In this document: piece by piece, positions 1 to 9,571 of the stretch
Layout: every line of letters begins with the position of its first letter
Position numbering within the stretch: position 1 is the stretch's first letter
Assembly: GCA_027490145.1 (NCBI GenBank)
Contig: JAIXYQ010000014.1
Coordinates: forward strand, 89,534-153,533
Source: Planctomycetaceae bacterium
GTDB lineage: Bacteria; Planctomycetota; Phycisphaerae; Phycisphaerales; SM1A02
DNA length: 64,000 bases
Reading direction: 5' to 3'
Made by a program: the position numbers and the translations under genes
The notes under the pieces: generated by a model
Database searches by the model: none
Seen by the model: only the letters and a program-made list of their open reading frames with translations
Told to the model about the DNA's origin: nothing

Positions 1-1
1 C

Positions 2-1435
2 GTGAAGGAAGCCGCCAGCAAGACCAGCGATGACGCGGGCGACGGCACCACCACCGCCACGGTCCTGGCGGAGGCTCTCTTCCGCTGCGGACTCCGCTAC
101 GTCGCCGCCGGCGCCGATGCCAACGCCGTCGCGCGCGGCATGCGCAAGGCCGTCAGCAGCGTCACCGAGACGATCCGCGACATGGCCAAGCCGGTCAGCT
201 CGATCAAGGGCGGCATCGCCGCCGTCGCCGCGATCAGCGCGAACAACGATGAAGAGGTCGGCGACATCATGGCCGATGCCTTTGAGAAGGTTGGCAAGGA
301 CGGCGTCATCACGGTCGAGGAAGGCAAGGGCCTCGAGACCTATGTCGACGTCGTCGAAGGCATGCAGTTCGACCGCGGCTACCTGAGCCCGAACTTCGTC
401 ACCAACGTCGAGAAGATGACCGCCACGCTCGACAAGGCGCTCGTCCTGGTTTACGAGGACAAGATCGACTCGATCACCAAGCTCGTGCCCTTCCTCGAGA
501 AGGTCGTCGCCTCGAAGCGGCCGCTCCTCATCATCGCCGAGGATGTCACCGGCGAGGCCCTCAGCGCGCTCGTCATCAACAAGATGCGCGGCGTGCTGAA
601 TGTCTGCGCGGTCAAGGCGCCGGGCTACGGCGACCGCCGCAAGGCCATGCTCGAGGACATCGCGATCCTCACCGGCGGCACCGCCATCATGAAGGACCTG
701 GGCATCGAGCTCGACAAGATCGAGATCAAGCAGCTCGGCCAGGCCAAGAAGCTCGAGATCACCAGCGAGAACACCACCATCGTCGAGGGTGCGGGCAGCA
801 CTAAGGCGATCGAGGGCCGCTGCACCCAGATCCGCGCCGAGATCGAGCGCACCGACAGCGACTACGACCGCGAGAAGCTCCAGGAGCGCCTGGCCAAGCT
901 CGCCGGTGGCGTCGCGCAGATCAAGGTCGGCGCCCACAGCGAGACCGAGCTGAAGGAGAAGAAGAGCCGCATCGAGGATGCGCTCCACGCGACCCGCGCA
1001 GCGGTCGCCGAGGGCGTCGTTCCCGGCGGCGGCACGAGCTTCGTGCGCGCCGTGCCCACCCTGAAGAAGCTCCGCGACTCGCTCGAGGGCGACGAGGCGT
1101 TCGGCGTCGATGCCGTGCGCGAGGCGCTCGTGGTGCCGCTGCGCACCATCGCCGACAACGCCGGCGAGAAGGGCTCGGTCGTCGTGGCCAAGGTCACCGA
1201 GATGAAGGGCACCGAGGGGTTCAACGCCCTCACCCGCACCTACGGCTGCCTGCTCAAGGACGGTGTGCTGACCCCGGCGAAGGTCGACCGCACCGCCCTG
1301 CAGAACGCAGCGAGCGTCGCGAGCCTGCTGCTGGTCACCGACTGCATCGTCGTCGAGGCTCCCAAGCCCAAGGACGAGGGCGCCGGCCACGACCACGGCC
1401 ATGACCACGACCACGGCGGCGGCATGGGCTTCTGA
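2..1435 (+). CDS. groEL: 60 kDa chaperonin GroEL, copy 1 (5' end cut off by window)
   Basis: ATP-driven cytosolic chaperonin that encloses unfolded proteins together with GroES. The visible 477 residues begin at about residue 75 of a normal GroEL; the GTG at position 2 is an internal Val and the real start lies upstream of the window. The nucleotide-binding [11 protein letters not shown] motif is at the very start, followed by the intermediate and apical domains ([14 protein letters not shown]) and the returning equatorial part with [12 protein letters not shown]. The C-terminus is odd: a histidine/aspartate/glycine run (HDHGHDHDH) stands just before the usual GGMGF tail, which suggests metal binding or an altered cavity lining. 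It is followed after 59 bases by groES and then by a second groEL, so this is a two-GroEL operon. Family identity is certain; the special role of the His tail is an inference. Confidence 0.97.
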   Translation: MKEAASKTSDDAGDGTTTATVLAEALFRCGLRYVAAGADANAVARGMRKAVSSVTETIRDMAKPVSSIKGGIAAVAAISANNDEEVGDIMADAFEKVGKDGVITVEEGKGLETYVDVVEGMQFDRGYLSPNFVTNVEKMTATLDKALVLVYEDKIDSITKLVPFLEKVVASKRPLLIIAEDVTGEALSALVINKMRGVLNVCAVKAPGYGDRRKAMLEDIAILTGGTAIMKDLGIELDKIEIKQLGQAKKLEITSENTTIVEGAGSTKAIEGRCTQIRAEIERTDSDYDREKLQERLAKLAGGVAQIKVGAHSETELKEKKSRIEDALHATRAAVAEGVVPGGGTSFVRAVPTLKKLRDSLEGDEAFGVDAVREALVVPLRTIADNAGEKGSVVVAKVTEMKGTEGFNALTRTYGCLLKDGVLTPAKVDRTALQNAASVASLLLVTDCIVVEAPKPKDEGAGHDHGHDHDHGGGMGF

Positions 1436-1494
1436 GCCCAGGCGACCGCACGCAACCATCCGTCACCGAACACACCATCCAGGAGCACACCACC

Positions 1495-1788
1495 ATGTCC
1501 ACCGTCCGTCCGCTCGAAGACCGACTCGTCGTCAAGCCCCTCGAAGCCGAAACCAAGACCGCCAGCGGCCTCTTCCTCCCGGAGAGCGCCAAGGAGCGCC
1601 CCATGCAGGGCAAGGTCGTGTCGATCGGCCCCGGCAAGCTGCTTGACTCCGGCGAACGCATGCAGCCCGGCGTGAAGAAGGGCGACACCGTCCTGTTCGG
1701 CAAGTACGCCGGCACCGAGGTCGAGATCAAGAACGTCAAGCACCTCATCATCCGCGAGAGCGAACTGCTCGGCGTGATCGAAGGCTGA
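1495..1788 (+). CDS. groES: 10 kDa co-chaperonin GroES
   Basis: Heptameric lid of the GroEL chamber. It has 97 residues, the normal length for the family. It begins [17 protein letters not shown], the usual N-terminal strand, and carries the mobile-loop region around residues 17-35 ([16 protein letters not shown]) that docks on GroEL. The C-terminal part [20 protein letters not shown] is typical. An AGGAG ribosome site stands 8 bases before the ATG. It is sandwiched between two groEL genes (59 bases after the first, 28 before the second), so one lid gene probably serves both chaperonins and all three are likely co-transcribed. Confidence 0.98.
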   Translation: MSTVRPLEDRLVVKPLEAETKTASGLFLPESAKERPMQGKVVSIGPGKLLDSGERMQPGVKKGDTVLFGKYAGTEVEIKNVKHLIIRESELLGVIEG

Positions 1789-1816
1789 ACCAGCCGCAAC
1801 CCAAAGGATCCAACAC

Positions 1817-3430
1817 ATGGCACAGAAGCAGATGAAGTTCTCCTCGGCCGCGCACGCCGAACTCAAGCAGGGTGTCGACGCGATCGCCCAGGCCGTCGCC
1901 GTCACCATGGGCCCCACCGGCCGCAACGTGGTCATCCAAAAGTCCTTCGGCAACCCGCACGTCACCAAGGACGGCGTGAGCGTGGCCAAGGAAGTCGACC
2001 TGCCGGGCCCCTTCCAGAACATGGGCGCGAAGCTCGTGCAGCAGGTCGCCAAGAAGACCGCCGACGTCGCTGGTGACGGCACGACCGCCGCGACCGTGTT
2101 GACCGCCGCGATCTTCAACGGCGGCCTCAAGTTCATCGCCAGCGGCGCCAACGCCGTGGCCGTGCAGCGCGGCATCAACGCGGCTGCCCGCGCCGCCGCC
2201 GAGGCGATCACCGGTTCGGCCCAGAAGGTTCGCGGCAAGGCCGACCTGCAGAAGGTCGCGACCGTCAGCGCGAACCACGACACCGAGATCGGCGCGCTGA
2301 TCGCCGAGGCGATCGACAAGGTCGGTGCCGAGGGCGTCGTCGAGGTCGAAGAGGGCAAGTCGGCCAGCACCACCCTCGACTACGTCGAGGGCATGGCCTT
2401 CGACAAGGGCTACCTCTCGCCGTACTTCATGACCGATCCGAAGAAGGCCGAGTGCGTGCTCGAGAACGCCTACGTGCTGGTGTACGAGAAGAAGATCTCG
2501 AACCTGCCGGACCTGCTGCCCCTGCTCAACAAGATCGCCACCGACGGCAAGCCCCTGCTGATCATCGCCGAGGAAGTCGAGAACGAGGCCCTTGCGGCGC
2601 TCGTCGTCAACCGCCTCCGCGGCGTGCTCCAGGTTTGCGCCGTCAAGGCGCCCGGCTTCGGTGACCGCCGCAAGGCCATGCTCGGCGACATCGCCGTGCT
2701 CACCGGCGGAACGTTCATCAGCGAGGATCTCGGCCGCAACCTGGCCGACATCACGCTCGGCGAGCTCGGCAAGGCCCGTCGCATCGTGGTGACCAAGGAC
2801 GACACCACCGTCGTCGAGGGTGCCGGCAAGAAGAAGGAACTCGAGGCTCGCGTCGCCCAGATCGACGCGCTCTTCGAGGCCAGCACAAGCGACTACGACC
2901 GCGAGAAGCTCCAGGAGCGCAAGGCCAAGCTCACCGGCGGCGTCGCCATCATCTCCGTCGGTGCCCCCACCGAGATCGCCATGAAGGAGAAGAAGGACCG
3001 CGTCGACGATGCCCTGCATGCGACCCGTGCAGCCGCCAAGGAGGGCTACGTGCCCGGCGGCGGCGTGGCCTTCCTCCGTGCGATCGCGGCGGTGAAGGCC
3101 GCCCGCAAGAAGGCCGACGGTGACGAGGCCTTCGGCTTCGACATCGTGGCCGAGGCGCTGCGCGCCCCGAGCTGGCAGATCGCGACCAACGCCGGCCAGG
3201 ACGGCGACGTCACGATCGAGAAGGTCCTCACCGGCCAGGGCGGCTACGGCTACAACGCCGGCAACGGCGAGTTCACCGACCTGGTGAAGGCGGGCATCAT
3301 CGACCCGTCGCTCGTCGCCACCACCGCGCTGCTCAACGCAGCGAGTGTGGCCGGCCTCATGCTGACGACCGACGTGCTCGTCACCGAGCTCAAGGACGAC
3401 GCCACCCCGGTCGAGGGCGGCGTCAGCTGA
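1817..3430 (+). CDS. groEL: 60 kDa chaperonin GroEL, copy 2
   Basis: Full-length chaperonin of 537 residues starting [19 protein letters not shown], with AAGGA upstream of the ATG. The P-loop-like region [10 protein letters not shown], the ATP site [12 protein letters not shown] near residues 85-96, apical [14 protein letters not shown] and [11 protein letters not shown] are all present. Unlike copy 1 it lacks a Gly-Met or His-rich tail and ends TPVEGGVS. The two GroELs are clearly diverged, not a recent duplication. Copies without a GGM tail are known in bacteria with several GroELs and are often specialised for particular clients; that specialisation is an inference here. A strong hairpin follows 16 bases after the stop. 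Confidence 0.97.
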   Translation: MAQKQMKFSSAAHAELKQGVDAIAQAVAVTMGPTGRNVVIQKSFGNPHVTKDGVSVAKEVDLPGPFQNMGAKLVQQVAKKTADVAGDGTTAATVLTAAIFNGGLKFIASGANAVAVQRGINAAARAAAEAITGSAQKVRGKADLQKVATVSANHDTEIGALIAEAIDKVGAEGVVEVEEGKSASTTLDYVEGMAFDKGYLSPYFMTDPKKAECVLENAYVLVYEKKISNLPDLLPLLNKIATDGKPLLIIAEEVENEALAALVVNRLRGVLQVCAVKAPGFGDRRKAMLGDIAVLTGGTFISEDLGRNLADITLGELGKARRIVVTKDDTTVVEGAGKKKELEARVAQIDALFEASTSDYDREKLQERKAKLTGGVAIISVGAPTEIAMKEKKDRVDDALHATRAAAKEGYVPGGGVAFLRAIAAVKAARKKADGDEAFGFDIVAEALRAPSWQIATNAGQDGDVTIEKVLTGQGGYGYNAGNGEFTDLVKAGIIDPSLVATTALLNAASVAGLMLTTDVLVTELKDDATPVEGGVS

Positions 3431-3445
3431 TCACGTGTGCGTCTC

Positions 3446-3483
3446 GGGGGGCCTGGGCCCGAGTGGCCCGGGCCCCCCGTTTC
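3446..3483 (+). terminator. Rho-independent-type terminator after groEL2
   Basis: A 14-bp GC-rich stem (3446-3459 with 3465-3478, one G-U pair) closes a five-base CGAGT loop and is followed by GTTTCAGTT. It sits between groEL2 and dnaJ and probably ends or attenuates the groEL-groES-groEL transcript. The T tract is short, so read-through into dnaJ is possible. Confidence 0.7.
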
Positions 3484-3525
3484 AGTTCCATCGCCGCTGC
3501 CCTCGGCGGCTGAACCGGAGCCACC

Positions 3526-4659
3526 ATGGCCGTCGAACGCTGCTACTACGAAGTCCTTGGCGTCGAACGCACGGCGAACGGCGACGAGATCAAGCGCTCG
3601 TACCGCCGGCTGGCCATGAAGTGGCACCCCGACCGCAACCCGGGCGATGCGCAGGCCGAAGCCGAGTTCAAGGCGTGCGCCGAGGCGTATGAAGTCCTGA
3701 GCGATCCGGAGCGGCGGGCCCGCTACGACCAGCACGGTCACGCGGGCCTTCGCGGGACGCCCGGCCACGACTTCAACCGGATGCGCCCGGACGACATCAT
3801 GGACATGTTCGCCGAGCTCTTCGGCGGTGGCCGACAACGCGCTCGACGCGGCCCTGCGCGCGGCTACGACCTCGAGGAGCAGGTCGAGATCGAACTCGCC
3901 GATGTGCTGACGGGCAAGGACGTCGAGGTCGCGTTCTCGCGGCTTGATGTCTGCGTCACCTGCGGCGGCGGCGGCGCGAAGCCCGGCACCAAGCCCAAGC
4001 AGTGCACCAGCTGTGGCGGGCGCGGCCAAGTCGAGCAGATCGGCCTCGGTGGGCTCTTCCGCATGGTCAACACGTGCCCTGCATGCCGCGGTCGCGGCAC
4101 CGTCATCACCGACCGCTGCGATGATTGCCGTGGGCAAGGCCGCATCAGCAAGCGCCGGAGCCTCCGTGTGAAGATCCCTGCAGGCATCGATGATGGCCAG
4201 GTCATCCGCGTCACCGGCGAGGGTGAACCGCCGCCGCCGGAAGCAAGCCCGATGGGCCAGGGCGAACGGGGCGACCTGCACGTGGTGGTGCGCGTGAACG
4301 AGCACGAGTCCTTCACCCGCCACGGCAACGAACTCATCACGGCGCGTGAACTCTCGCCCGCACAGGCTGCGCTGGGCGTCACGCTCGACATCGAATCGCT
4401 CGACGGCCCCGTCCAGGTCGAGGTCCCAGCGGGGACCCAGCATGGTGAGCTCGTGCGCGTGCCTGACCGTGGCCTGCCGAGCCTGCGCTCGCCGCGCCGC
4501 GGCGACCTCGTCGTCGGCTTCACGATCCGCATCCCCGAGCACCTCAACGCGCGCCAGCGCGAGCTCTACGCGGAACTGGCCCAGATCGAGGGCGACCCCG
4601 TGCACGAAGGCTCGCGGAGCGTCTGGGCCAAGATCAAGGACACCTTCACGGGAGCATGA
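3526..4659 (+). CDS. dnaJ: Chaperone protein DnaJ
   Basis: Hsp40 co-chaperone that stimulates DnaK ATPase and hands over substrates. It has 377 residues. The J domain covers residues 1-70 with the HPD triad at 34-36. The Gly/Phe linker is short (FAELFGGGRQRARRG). Four CxxCxGxG-type zinc repeats follow from about residue 143 (CVTCGGGG, CTSCGGRG, CPACRGRG, CDDCRGQG), so it is a type I DnaJ, and then the C-terminal substrate-binding domains. GGAG precedes the ATG. Its stop overlaps the grpE start in an ATGA, so dnaJ and grpE are translationally coupled. dnaK itself is not in the window. Confidence 0.97.
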   Translation: MAVERCYYEVLGVERTANGDEIKRSYRRLAMKWHPDRNPGDAQAEAEFKACAEAYEVLSDPERRARYDQHGHAGLRGTPGHDFNRMRPDDIMDMFAELFGGGRQRARRGPARGYDLEEQVEIELADVLTGKDVEVAFSRLDVCVTCGGGGAKPGTKPKQCTSCGGRGQVEQIGLGGLFRMVNTCPACRGRGTVITDRCDDCRGQGRISKRRSLRVKIPAGIDDGQVIRVTGEGEPPPPEASPMGQGERGDLHVVVRVNEHESFTRHGNELITARELSPAQAALGVTLDIESLDGPVQVEVPAGTQHGELVRVPDRGLPSLRSPRRGDLVVGFTIRIPEHLNARQRELYAELAQIEGDPVHEGSRSVWAKIKDTFTGA

Positions 4660-5168
4660 GCATGGACACCACCGAACCCAAGCCCGATGCGTCGTCCGGC
4701 GAACCGATCGAACCCTCGATCGACTCGCTGCAGGATGAGCTGGCCCGCAAGCACGACGCCTACCTGCGAGCCCTCGCCGAGGTGCAGAACATCCAGCGCC
4801 GCTCGATCGAGAACGAGGCCCGCGCGCGCCACTCCGGCATCGTGCAGGTCGCCAACTCACTCGTGCCGGTGCTGGAGAACATGGACCTCGCACTGGCGCA
4901 GGACCTCTCCGCCATGGAACCGGCCAAGCTCGCGGCAGCCGTCACGATGCTGCGCGCCGAGCTCTTGAAGGCGATCGAGCGGCACGGCATCGTCCGGATC
5001 GACCCTGCCCGCGGCGATGCCTTCGACCCGCACTGCCACCAGGCGGTCATGCAGCAAGCCGCCGACGGTGTGGCCCCGGGCTGCGTGGTGCAGTGCTTCC
5101 AGTCGGGCTACCGGCTCGGCGACCACATCCTTCGCAGTGCGAAGGTCGTCGTCAGCCCCTCGGAGTGA
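4656..5168 (+). CDS. grpE: Nucleotide exchange factor GrpE
   Basis: Releases ADP from DnaK and completes the DnaK-DnaJ cycle. It has 170 residues: an acidic disordered N-terminus (to about 25), a long coiled-coil helix with the LARKHDAYLRALAEVQNIQRR signature, and the C-terminal beta domain (DPHCHQAVMQQ ... GYRLGDHILRSAKVVVS), which is the classic GrpE signature. The ATG at 4656 overlaps the dnaJ stop by four bases; a second ATG at 4662 is an alternative start. It is followed three bases later by the FmdB-like gene, so the unit is dnaJ-grpE-fmdB. Confidence 0.96.
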   Translation: MSMDTTEPKPDASSGEPIEPSIDSLQDELARKHDAYLRALAEVQNIQRRSIENEARARHSGIVQVANSLVPVLENMDLALAQDLSAMEPAKLAAAVTMLRAELLKAIERHGIVRIDPARGDAFDPHCHQAVMQQAADGVAPGCVVQCFQSGYRLGDHILRSAKVVVSPSE

Positions 5169-5171
5169 ACC

Positions 5172-5741
5172 ATGCCGACCTACGAGTATGCCTGCAAGGC
5201 CTGCGGGCATGAATTCGAGGCATTCCAGTCGATCAAGGCTGATCCAATCCGTACGTGCCCGCGGTGCGGCAAGCGCAAGGTTGAACGCAAGATCGGGATC
5301 GGCGGCGCCGTGATCTTCAAGGGCGGCGGGTTCTACGAGACCGACTACCGCAGCGCCGACTACGAGCAGGCGAAGAAGGCCGATGCCGCCCCGGCCGCGG
5401 GCGCGACCACCGACGCAGGCGCAGGCAAGGATGGCACCAGCAAGGATGCCACGACGAAGGCTCCGGCGGATGCCGCCACGGCCGCGAAGCCGGCATCCTC
5501 GGGATCCGCGCCTGTCGGCACGACCGCCGCTGATGCAGCCCCGAAGGCCGGATCCACCGGCGCATCGGGCGAGCGCAGCCGGGCGCGTGACGATGGTGCT
5601 TCGGGCAGCCGCAAGAACCACGCCCGCGAGGGACGCGGCATCGGCAACGTGCTGCAGCTTGGCCGTGCGAAGCCGCAGCCGCGCGCGTCGAAGCCCGCAC
5701 CCAAGCCAACCCGCAAGGCGCCGAAGACCAAGGGCCGCTGA
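5172..5741 (+). CDS. FmdB-family zinc-ribbon protein with long Ala/Thr/Pro tail
   Basis: The first 60 residues form the small FmdB regulatory zinc ribbon: MPTYEYACKACGHEFE followed by TCPRCGKRKVERKIG, giving two CxxC pairs that would bind one zinc. From about residue 70 to the end (189) the sequence is low-complexity, first Ala/Thr/Asp-rich and then basic (KPQPRASKPAPKPTRKAP). FmdB proteins are usually 70-110 residues, so the tail is an unusual extension. The family's biochemical role is poorly known; a regulatory or nucleic-acid-linked role is often assumed. It sits three bases after grpE and is probably in the same transcript. Confidence 0.85.
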   Translation: MPTYEYACKACGHEFEAFQSIKADPIRTCPRCGKRKVERKIGIGGAVIFKGGGFYETDYRSADYEQAKKADAAPAAGATTDAGAGKDGTSKDATTKAPADAATAAKPASSGSAPVGTTAADAAPKAGSTGASGERSRARDDGASGSRKNHAREGRGIGNVLQLGRAKPQPRASKPAPKPTRKAPKTKGR

Positions 5742-5784
5742 GCCTTCCGCCTGCCGTCGATGCGGCTTCAGGTAGCCTCACGCC

Positions 5785-8178
5785 ATGGCCTTCAACTGGC
5801 GCGCGCGCATCCTCGAACACCTGGCGCACGCCGCCTACCGCCCCACCCGACTCCGTGAGCTCGAGCGCATGATCCGCGTGCCCGACGCGGAATCGACCTC
5901 GTTCCGCGAGTCCATGCTCGGGCTGCAGGGCGAGGGTGCCATCGAGATCGCGGGAGACGACACCGTGCGCCTGCCCCGCATGGGCGACGAGATCACCGGG
6001 CGAATCCGCATCACCATGCGCGGCGACGGCTTCGTGACGCCGGAACGCCCCACCCGCGAGGGCGACCTGTTCGTGCAGGGCGGTGCGACGATGGACGCGA
6101 TCAGCGGGGACCGAGTGCGCGTGCGCGTCTCGCGGCGCACCGACCACTACGACCGGCCGTCCCAATCCGATCGTCCCACCGGGCGCGTGATCGAGGTGCT
6201 CGAGCGCGCGCAGACGCGCTTTGCCGGCACGCTCGAGAAGGACGGCCGGCAGTGGATCGTCCGGCCCGACGGCCGCAAGCTCGATGGTCCCGTCATCGTG
6301 CGTGATGCCGATGCCAAGGGCGGCAAGCCCGGCGTGAAGGTCGTCTTCGACCTCATCCGGTTCCCGACCGAGCACCGGTGGGCCGAAGGCGCGATCGTCG
6401 AGGTGCTCGGCGAGGCCGGCCAGCCGGACGCCGAGACCCGCAGCGTCATCATGTCGTACGGCCTGCGTGAGGAGTTCCCCCCCGAGGTCAGCGCGCAGGC
6501 GGCACAACTCGCGCGCGACTTCGCGAGCGAGCAGGACTCGGGCAGTTGGCCCGACCGCCTCGACCTGACCAACGACCTCACCTTCACCATCGACCCGCCG
6601 GATGCGCGCGACTACGACGACGCGATCTCGATCGCGTGGGACGAGGAGCGCCAGGAGTGGTCGCTCGGCGTGCACATCGCGGATGTCGCGCACTTCGTGC
6701 ACGCCGGCTCGCCGCTCGACCAGGAAGCCGCCGCGCGCGGCAACAGCACCTACCTGCCGCGTCGCGTGCTGCCCATGCTCCCCGAGGCGCTGTCCAACGG
6801 CGTGTGCTCGCTGCAGGAGGGCGTGGCGCGGCTCACGCGCAGCGCCATCGTGAACCTGGACACCAAGGGCCGCATCACGGGCACGCGCTTGGCCGCGAGC
6901 GTGATCAAGAGCCGCAAGCGCATGACCTACCTCGAGGCCCAAGCCGTGATCGACGGCGACCTCGACGAAGCGGCGCGCCACGCGAAGACCGACACCACCT
7001 GGTCGCCCGAGCTCATCGAGGCGCTCAAGCAGTGCGACCGCCTGGCCAAGGTCCTCCGCAAGCGTCGGCTCGATGCGGGCATGATCACCCTGAGCCTGCC
7101 CGAGAGCGAGCTCGTGTTCGACGAGGATGGCCGGGTGAAGGACGTCGTGCCCGAGGATGGCGCGTTCACGCACACGCTCATCGAGATGTTCATGGTCGAG
7201 GCCAACGAGGCCCTCGCGCGGACCTTCGCCGACATCACGGTCCCGCTGATCCGCCGCGTGCACCCGGAGCCGGCCACGACCGAGTTCACCGCCCTGCGCC
7301 TGGCGGCGCGCACCGTCGGTCGCCGACTGCCCGAGGAGCCCACACGCCACGATCTGCAGTCGATCCTCGACCAGACCCGCGGCACGCCCGCCGAGCGCAG
7401 CGTGCACTATGCCGTGCTGCGCAGCATGAGCAAGGCGATCTACAGCCCGGCGATGATCGGCCACTTCGCCCTGGCGAGCGAGCACTACACGCACTTCACG
7501 AGCCCAATCCGGCGCTACCCCGACCTGCTCGTGCACCGCGCGATGGATGCCTATCTCGCCCACACGGACAACGGAGCGCATCCGCCCGGCGGCCGCGGCA
7601 AGCGCGACCTGGCGTCATCGCTGATGAGCGACCCCGGCGTCCTCGCCGAGGAGCGGCTCATCGAGTTCGGCCAGCACTGCAGCTCGACCGAGGTCCAGTC
7701 CGAGGGCGCCGAGCGCGACCTGCGCACGTTCCTCGTGCTCCAGTTCCTGCAGGAGCACCACATGGGCGACGAACTGCCCGCGGCCGTGACGGGGCTCTCG
7801 CCCGGCGGCAATGGGCTCTTCATCACGCTCGAGAAGTACTTCGTCGATGGCTTCGCCAAGAGCGCGGAACTCTCGGCCAACAGCGGCCGCGCGGAACGCT
7901 GGGAGATCGACGAATCCAGCGGGCGCCTGCGCTCCCAGCGCTCGGGCGCGCACATCGGCGTCGGTGACCGCGTGACCGTGCGCATCATGTCGATCGACAC
8001 GGCCGCGCGCCGCATGGAGCTCATGGTGACCAGCACGCTGCAGAGCGCGGCGGGCGCGATGCCGGCAATGCGCGGTGATGGCTTCCGCGACTTCACGAGC
8101 GGCCGCGGCGGCAAGAAGAAGGTCAAGGGCCACAAGAAGGGCTTCAAGCAGGGTCGCCGCGGCAAGAAGAGCTGGTGA
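5785..8178 (+). CDS. rnr: Ribonuclease R (RNB-family 3'-5' exoribonuclease)
   Basis: Processive 3'-5' exonuclease for structured RNA. It has 797 residues, in the normal range. The order is an N-terminal winged-helix-like segment (1-65), cold-shock OB folds (70-230), the RNB catalytic domain from about 250 with TIDPPDARDYDDAIS holding the metal-binding aspartates, the HFTSPIRRYPDLLVHR motif near 570, and a C-terminal S1 domain followed by a Lys/Gly-rich basic tail (KKKVKGHKKGFKQGRRGKK). Such tails in RNase R help unwind RNA. The start is chosen at the ATG at 5785 because the winged-helix region begins there. Confidence 0.96.
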   Translation: MAFNWRARILEHLAHAAYRPTRLRELERMIRVPDAESTSFRESMLGLQGEGAIEIAGDDTVRLPRMGDEITGRIRITMRGDGFVTPERPTREGDLFVQGGATMDAISGDRVRVRVSRRTDHYDRPSQSDRPTGRVIEVLERAQTRFAGTLEKDGRQWIVRPDGRKLDGPVIVRDADAKGGKPGVKVVFDLIRFPTEHRWAEGAIVEVLGEAGQPDAETRSVIMSYGLREEFPPEVSAQAAQLARDFASEQDSGSWPDRLDLTNDLTFTIDPPDARDYDDAISIAWDEERQEWSLGVHIADVAHFVHAGSPLDQEAAARGNSTYLPRRVLPMLPEALSNGVCSLQEGVARLTRSAIVNLDTKGRITGTRLAASVIKSRKRMTYLEAQAVIDGDLDEAARHAKTDTTWSPELIEALKQCDRLAKVLRKRRLDAGMITLSLPESELVFDEDGRVKDVVPEDGAFTHTLIEMFMVEANEALARTFADITVPLIRRVHPEPATTEFTALRLAARTVGRRLPEEPTRHDLQSILDQTRGTPAERSVHYAVLRSMSKAIYSPAMIGHFALASEHYTHFTSPIRRYPDLLVHRAMDAYLAHTDNGAHPPGGRGKRDLASSLMSDPGVLAEERLIEFGQHCSSTEVQSEGAERDLRTFLVLQFLQEHHMGDELPAAVTGLSPGGNGLFITLEKYFVDGFAKSAELSANSGRAERWEIDESSGRLRSQRSGAHIGVGDRVTVRIMSIDTAARRMELMVTSTLQSAAGAMPAMRGDGFRDFTSGRGGKKKVKGHKKGFKQGRRGKKSW

Positions 8179-8209
8179 TTCGGGCCAGCCGGCGACCTAG
8201 ACTGCGCTC

Positions 8210-8680
8210 ATGCACCTCCGGGCCCTCTTCGCCGTCGGCGTCTCGATCTTCCTGTTGCTTGGGGCCCGCGTCGGTGCAGGAGCACCGACCATGGCATCCA
8301 CCCGTTTCCACAAGGGACCCGGCAGCGCCGAGACCATCTTCACGCTCTCATCCGACCGCTTCTACGAAGGAGCCGGCACGGCCAAGACCCTGCTGACCAT
8401 CAGCGGTGATCGTGTCTACGACGGCCCCGGGACCGCCAAGACGCTGCTCACGGTGAAGGACGGTCGCGTGTACGAAGGTGCCGGGACCGCCAAGACCCTG
8501 TGGACGATCAAGGACGGCCGCATCTACGAGGGTCCCGGCACCGCGAAGACGCTCTACACGGTGAAGGACAAGCGTCTGTACGAAGGCGCGGGAACGGCCA
8601 AGACCCTGATGAACTGGGACGGTGGCCTGAGCGAGGTCGAACTCGCGGCAGCCGTGTGGCTCTGGGTGAAGCGGTTCTGA
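8210..8680 (+). CDS. Secreted protein of tandem 18-residue repeats, unknown function
   Basis: It has 156 residues with a signal peptide (about 1-25: MHLRALFAVGVSIFLLLGA, cleavage near AGA). The mature part is almost wholly six tandem 18-residue units of the type E-G-A/P-G-T-A-K-T-L-x-T-I/V-x-D-G-R-x-Y (residues 35 to about 138), ending in a short helix-like segment WDGG..VWLWVKRF. The alternating polar and hydrophobic pattern suggests beta-hairpins, each unit probably forming one blade or layer of a small propeller or flower-like fold. A resemblance to the small 'beta flower' repeat proteins is possible but not established. It stands alone between rnr and a divergent hydrolase gene. No enzymatic motif is visible. 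Confidence 0.75.
   Translation: MHLRALFAVGVSIFLLLGARVGAGAPTMASTRFHKGPGSAETIFTLSSDRFYEGAGTAKTLLTISGDRVYDGPGTAKTLLTVKDGRVYEGAGTAKTLWTIKDGRIYEGPGTAKTLYTVKDKRLYEGAGTAKTLMNWDGGLSEVELAAAVWLWVKRF
8312..8581 (+). repeat. 54-bp in-frame tandem repeat, five full units plus a partial sixth
   Basis: Coding repeat inside the gene at 8210-8680. Each unit is 54 bp (18 codons) with the constant core GGxACxGCCAAGACxCTG. Divergence between units is mainly at third codon positions and a few variable residues, so it is an older duplication kept under selection and not a recent slippage event. Confidence 0.8.
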
Positions 8681-8725
8681 CGTCCGGAGCCGCTCCGGGC
8701 ATCGCCGCGCCCAGGCGCGCCTTCC

Positions 8726-9439
8726 TCAGCCGAAGCACTCACGCCAGAAGTCGCGCGCGCGCGCGCGGGCACGAAGGTCGGCACGACGCTGGTAGACCGT
8801 GCCGAACGCGGCGTTGTTCGCCTCGGGATTCGTGAATGCGTGCACCGTGCCGCCGTAGGCGCAGACTTCCCAGTCGGCACCTCGTGCGCCCATTTCCGCG
8901 GCGAAGGCAAGCAGATGCTCGGGGGTGGCCATCGGGTCGTCGTAGCCGTGCAGCGCGAGCACCTTCGCGGTGATGGGGCCCGATGGGGCCGATGGCAGCG
9001 GCGTGAAGAGCGCATGGAACGCCGCCACGCCGCGCAGCCCGGCGATGCCGTGGCGCGCAGCATCGAGGACGCAGAGCCCGCCGAAGCAGAAGCCCATCGC
9101 ACCCAGGCGTGTTGGATCGGCGCCGGGAATCGAGCGCGCCGCGGCGAAGGCCGCATCCAGACGCCGCTTGAGCAGCGCGCGGTCCTGCATGAAGGGCGTC
9201 ATGAGCGCCGAGCACTCTTCGTTGGTGGTGCCGAGCTTGCCTGCGCCGTACATGTCGACCGCAAAGCCGATGAAGCCGAGCTCGGCGAGCTTGCGCGCTT
9301 CCTCGCGCACGAACTCATCGTGGCCGCGCCAAGCATGGAAGACCAACACCACCGGGCGGGATCCGTCTGCATCGGGCGTCGCCACGAAGCCGCGCAGCGC
9401 CTGCGTTCCTTCCTGATAGTCGAGTTCGGTCGTTCGCAT
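8726..9439 (-). CDS. Dienelactone hydrolase family protein
   Basis: Cytoplasmic alpha/beta hydrolase of 237 residues. The catalytic triad can be read: Cys in the nucleophile elbow GFCFGG (near 116), Asp in HGYDDPMATPEH, and His in GGTVHAFTNPEA. The Cys nucleophile and the HAF signature are typical of the dienelactone hydrolase family, which opens lactone or ester rings. The substrate cannot be told; most genomic copies are general carboxylesterases. It is divergent from the FG-GAP gene with 132 bases between them. Confidence 0.9.
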   Translation of the reverse strand: MRTTELDYQEGTQALRGFVATPDADGSRPVVLVFHAWRGHDEFVREEARKLAELGFIGFAVDMYGAGKLGTTNEECSALMTPFMQDRALLKRRLDAAFAAARSIPGADPTRLGAMGFCFGGLCVLDAARHGIAGLRGVAAFHALFTPLPSAPSGPITAKVLALHGYDDPMATPEHLLAFAAEMGARGADWEVCAYGGTVHAFTNPEANNAAFGTVYQRRADLRARARARDFWRECFG

Positions 9440-9571
9440 GGTGCGAAGGGTAGCGAGCAGGCCTGCTCGTGGGCTCTCCGGGAATCTTCACCGAACTTCA
9501 GGCGGCTTTCCCGGATCGCGGCCACGGGCATGCGATGATCGCGCCGGCTTTCTTCCATCCGGGGACCTTCC

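Noticed and set aside
8312..8581. CRISPR or minisatellite
   Set aside because: The repeat keeps frame and varies at third codon positions, so it is a coding repeat.
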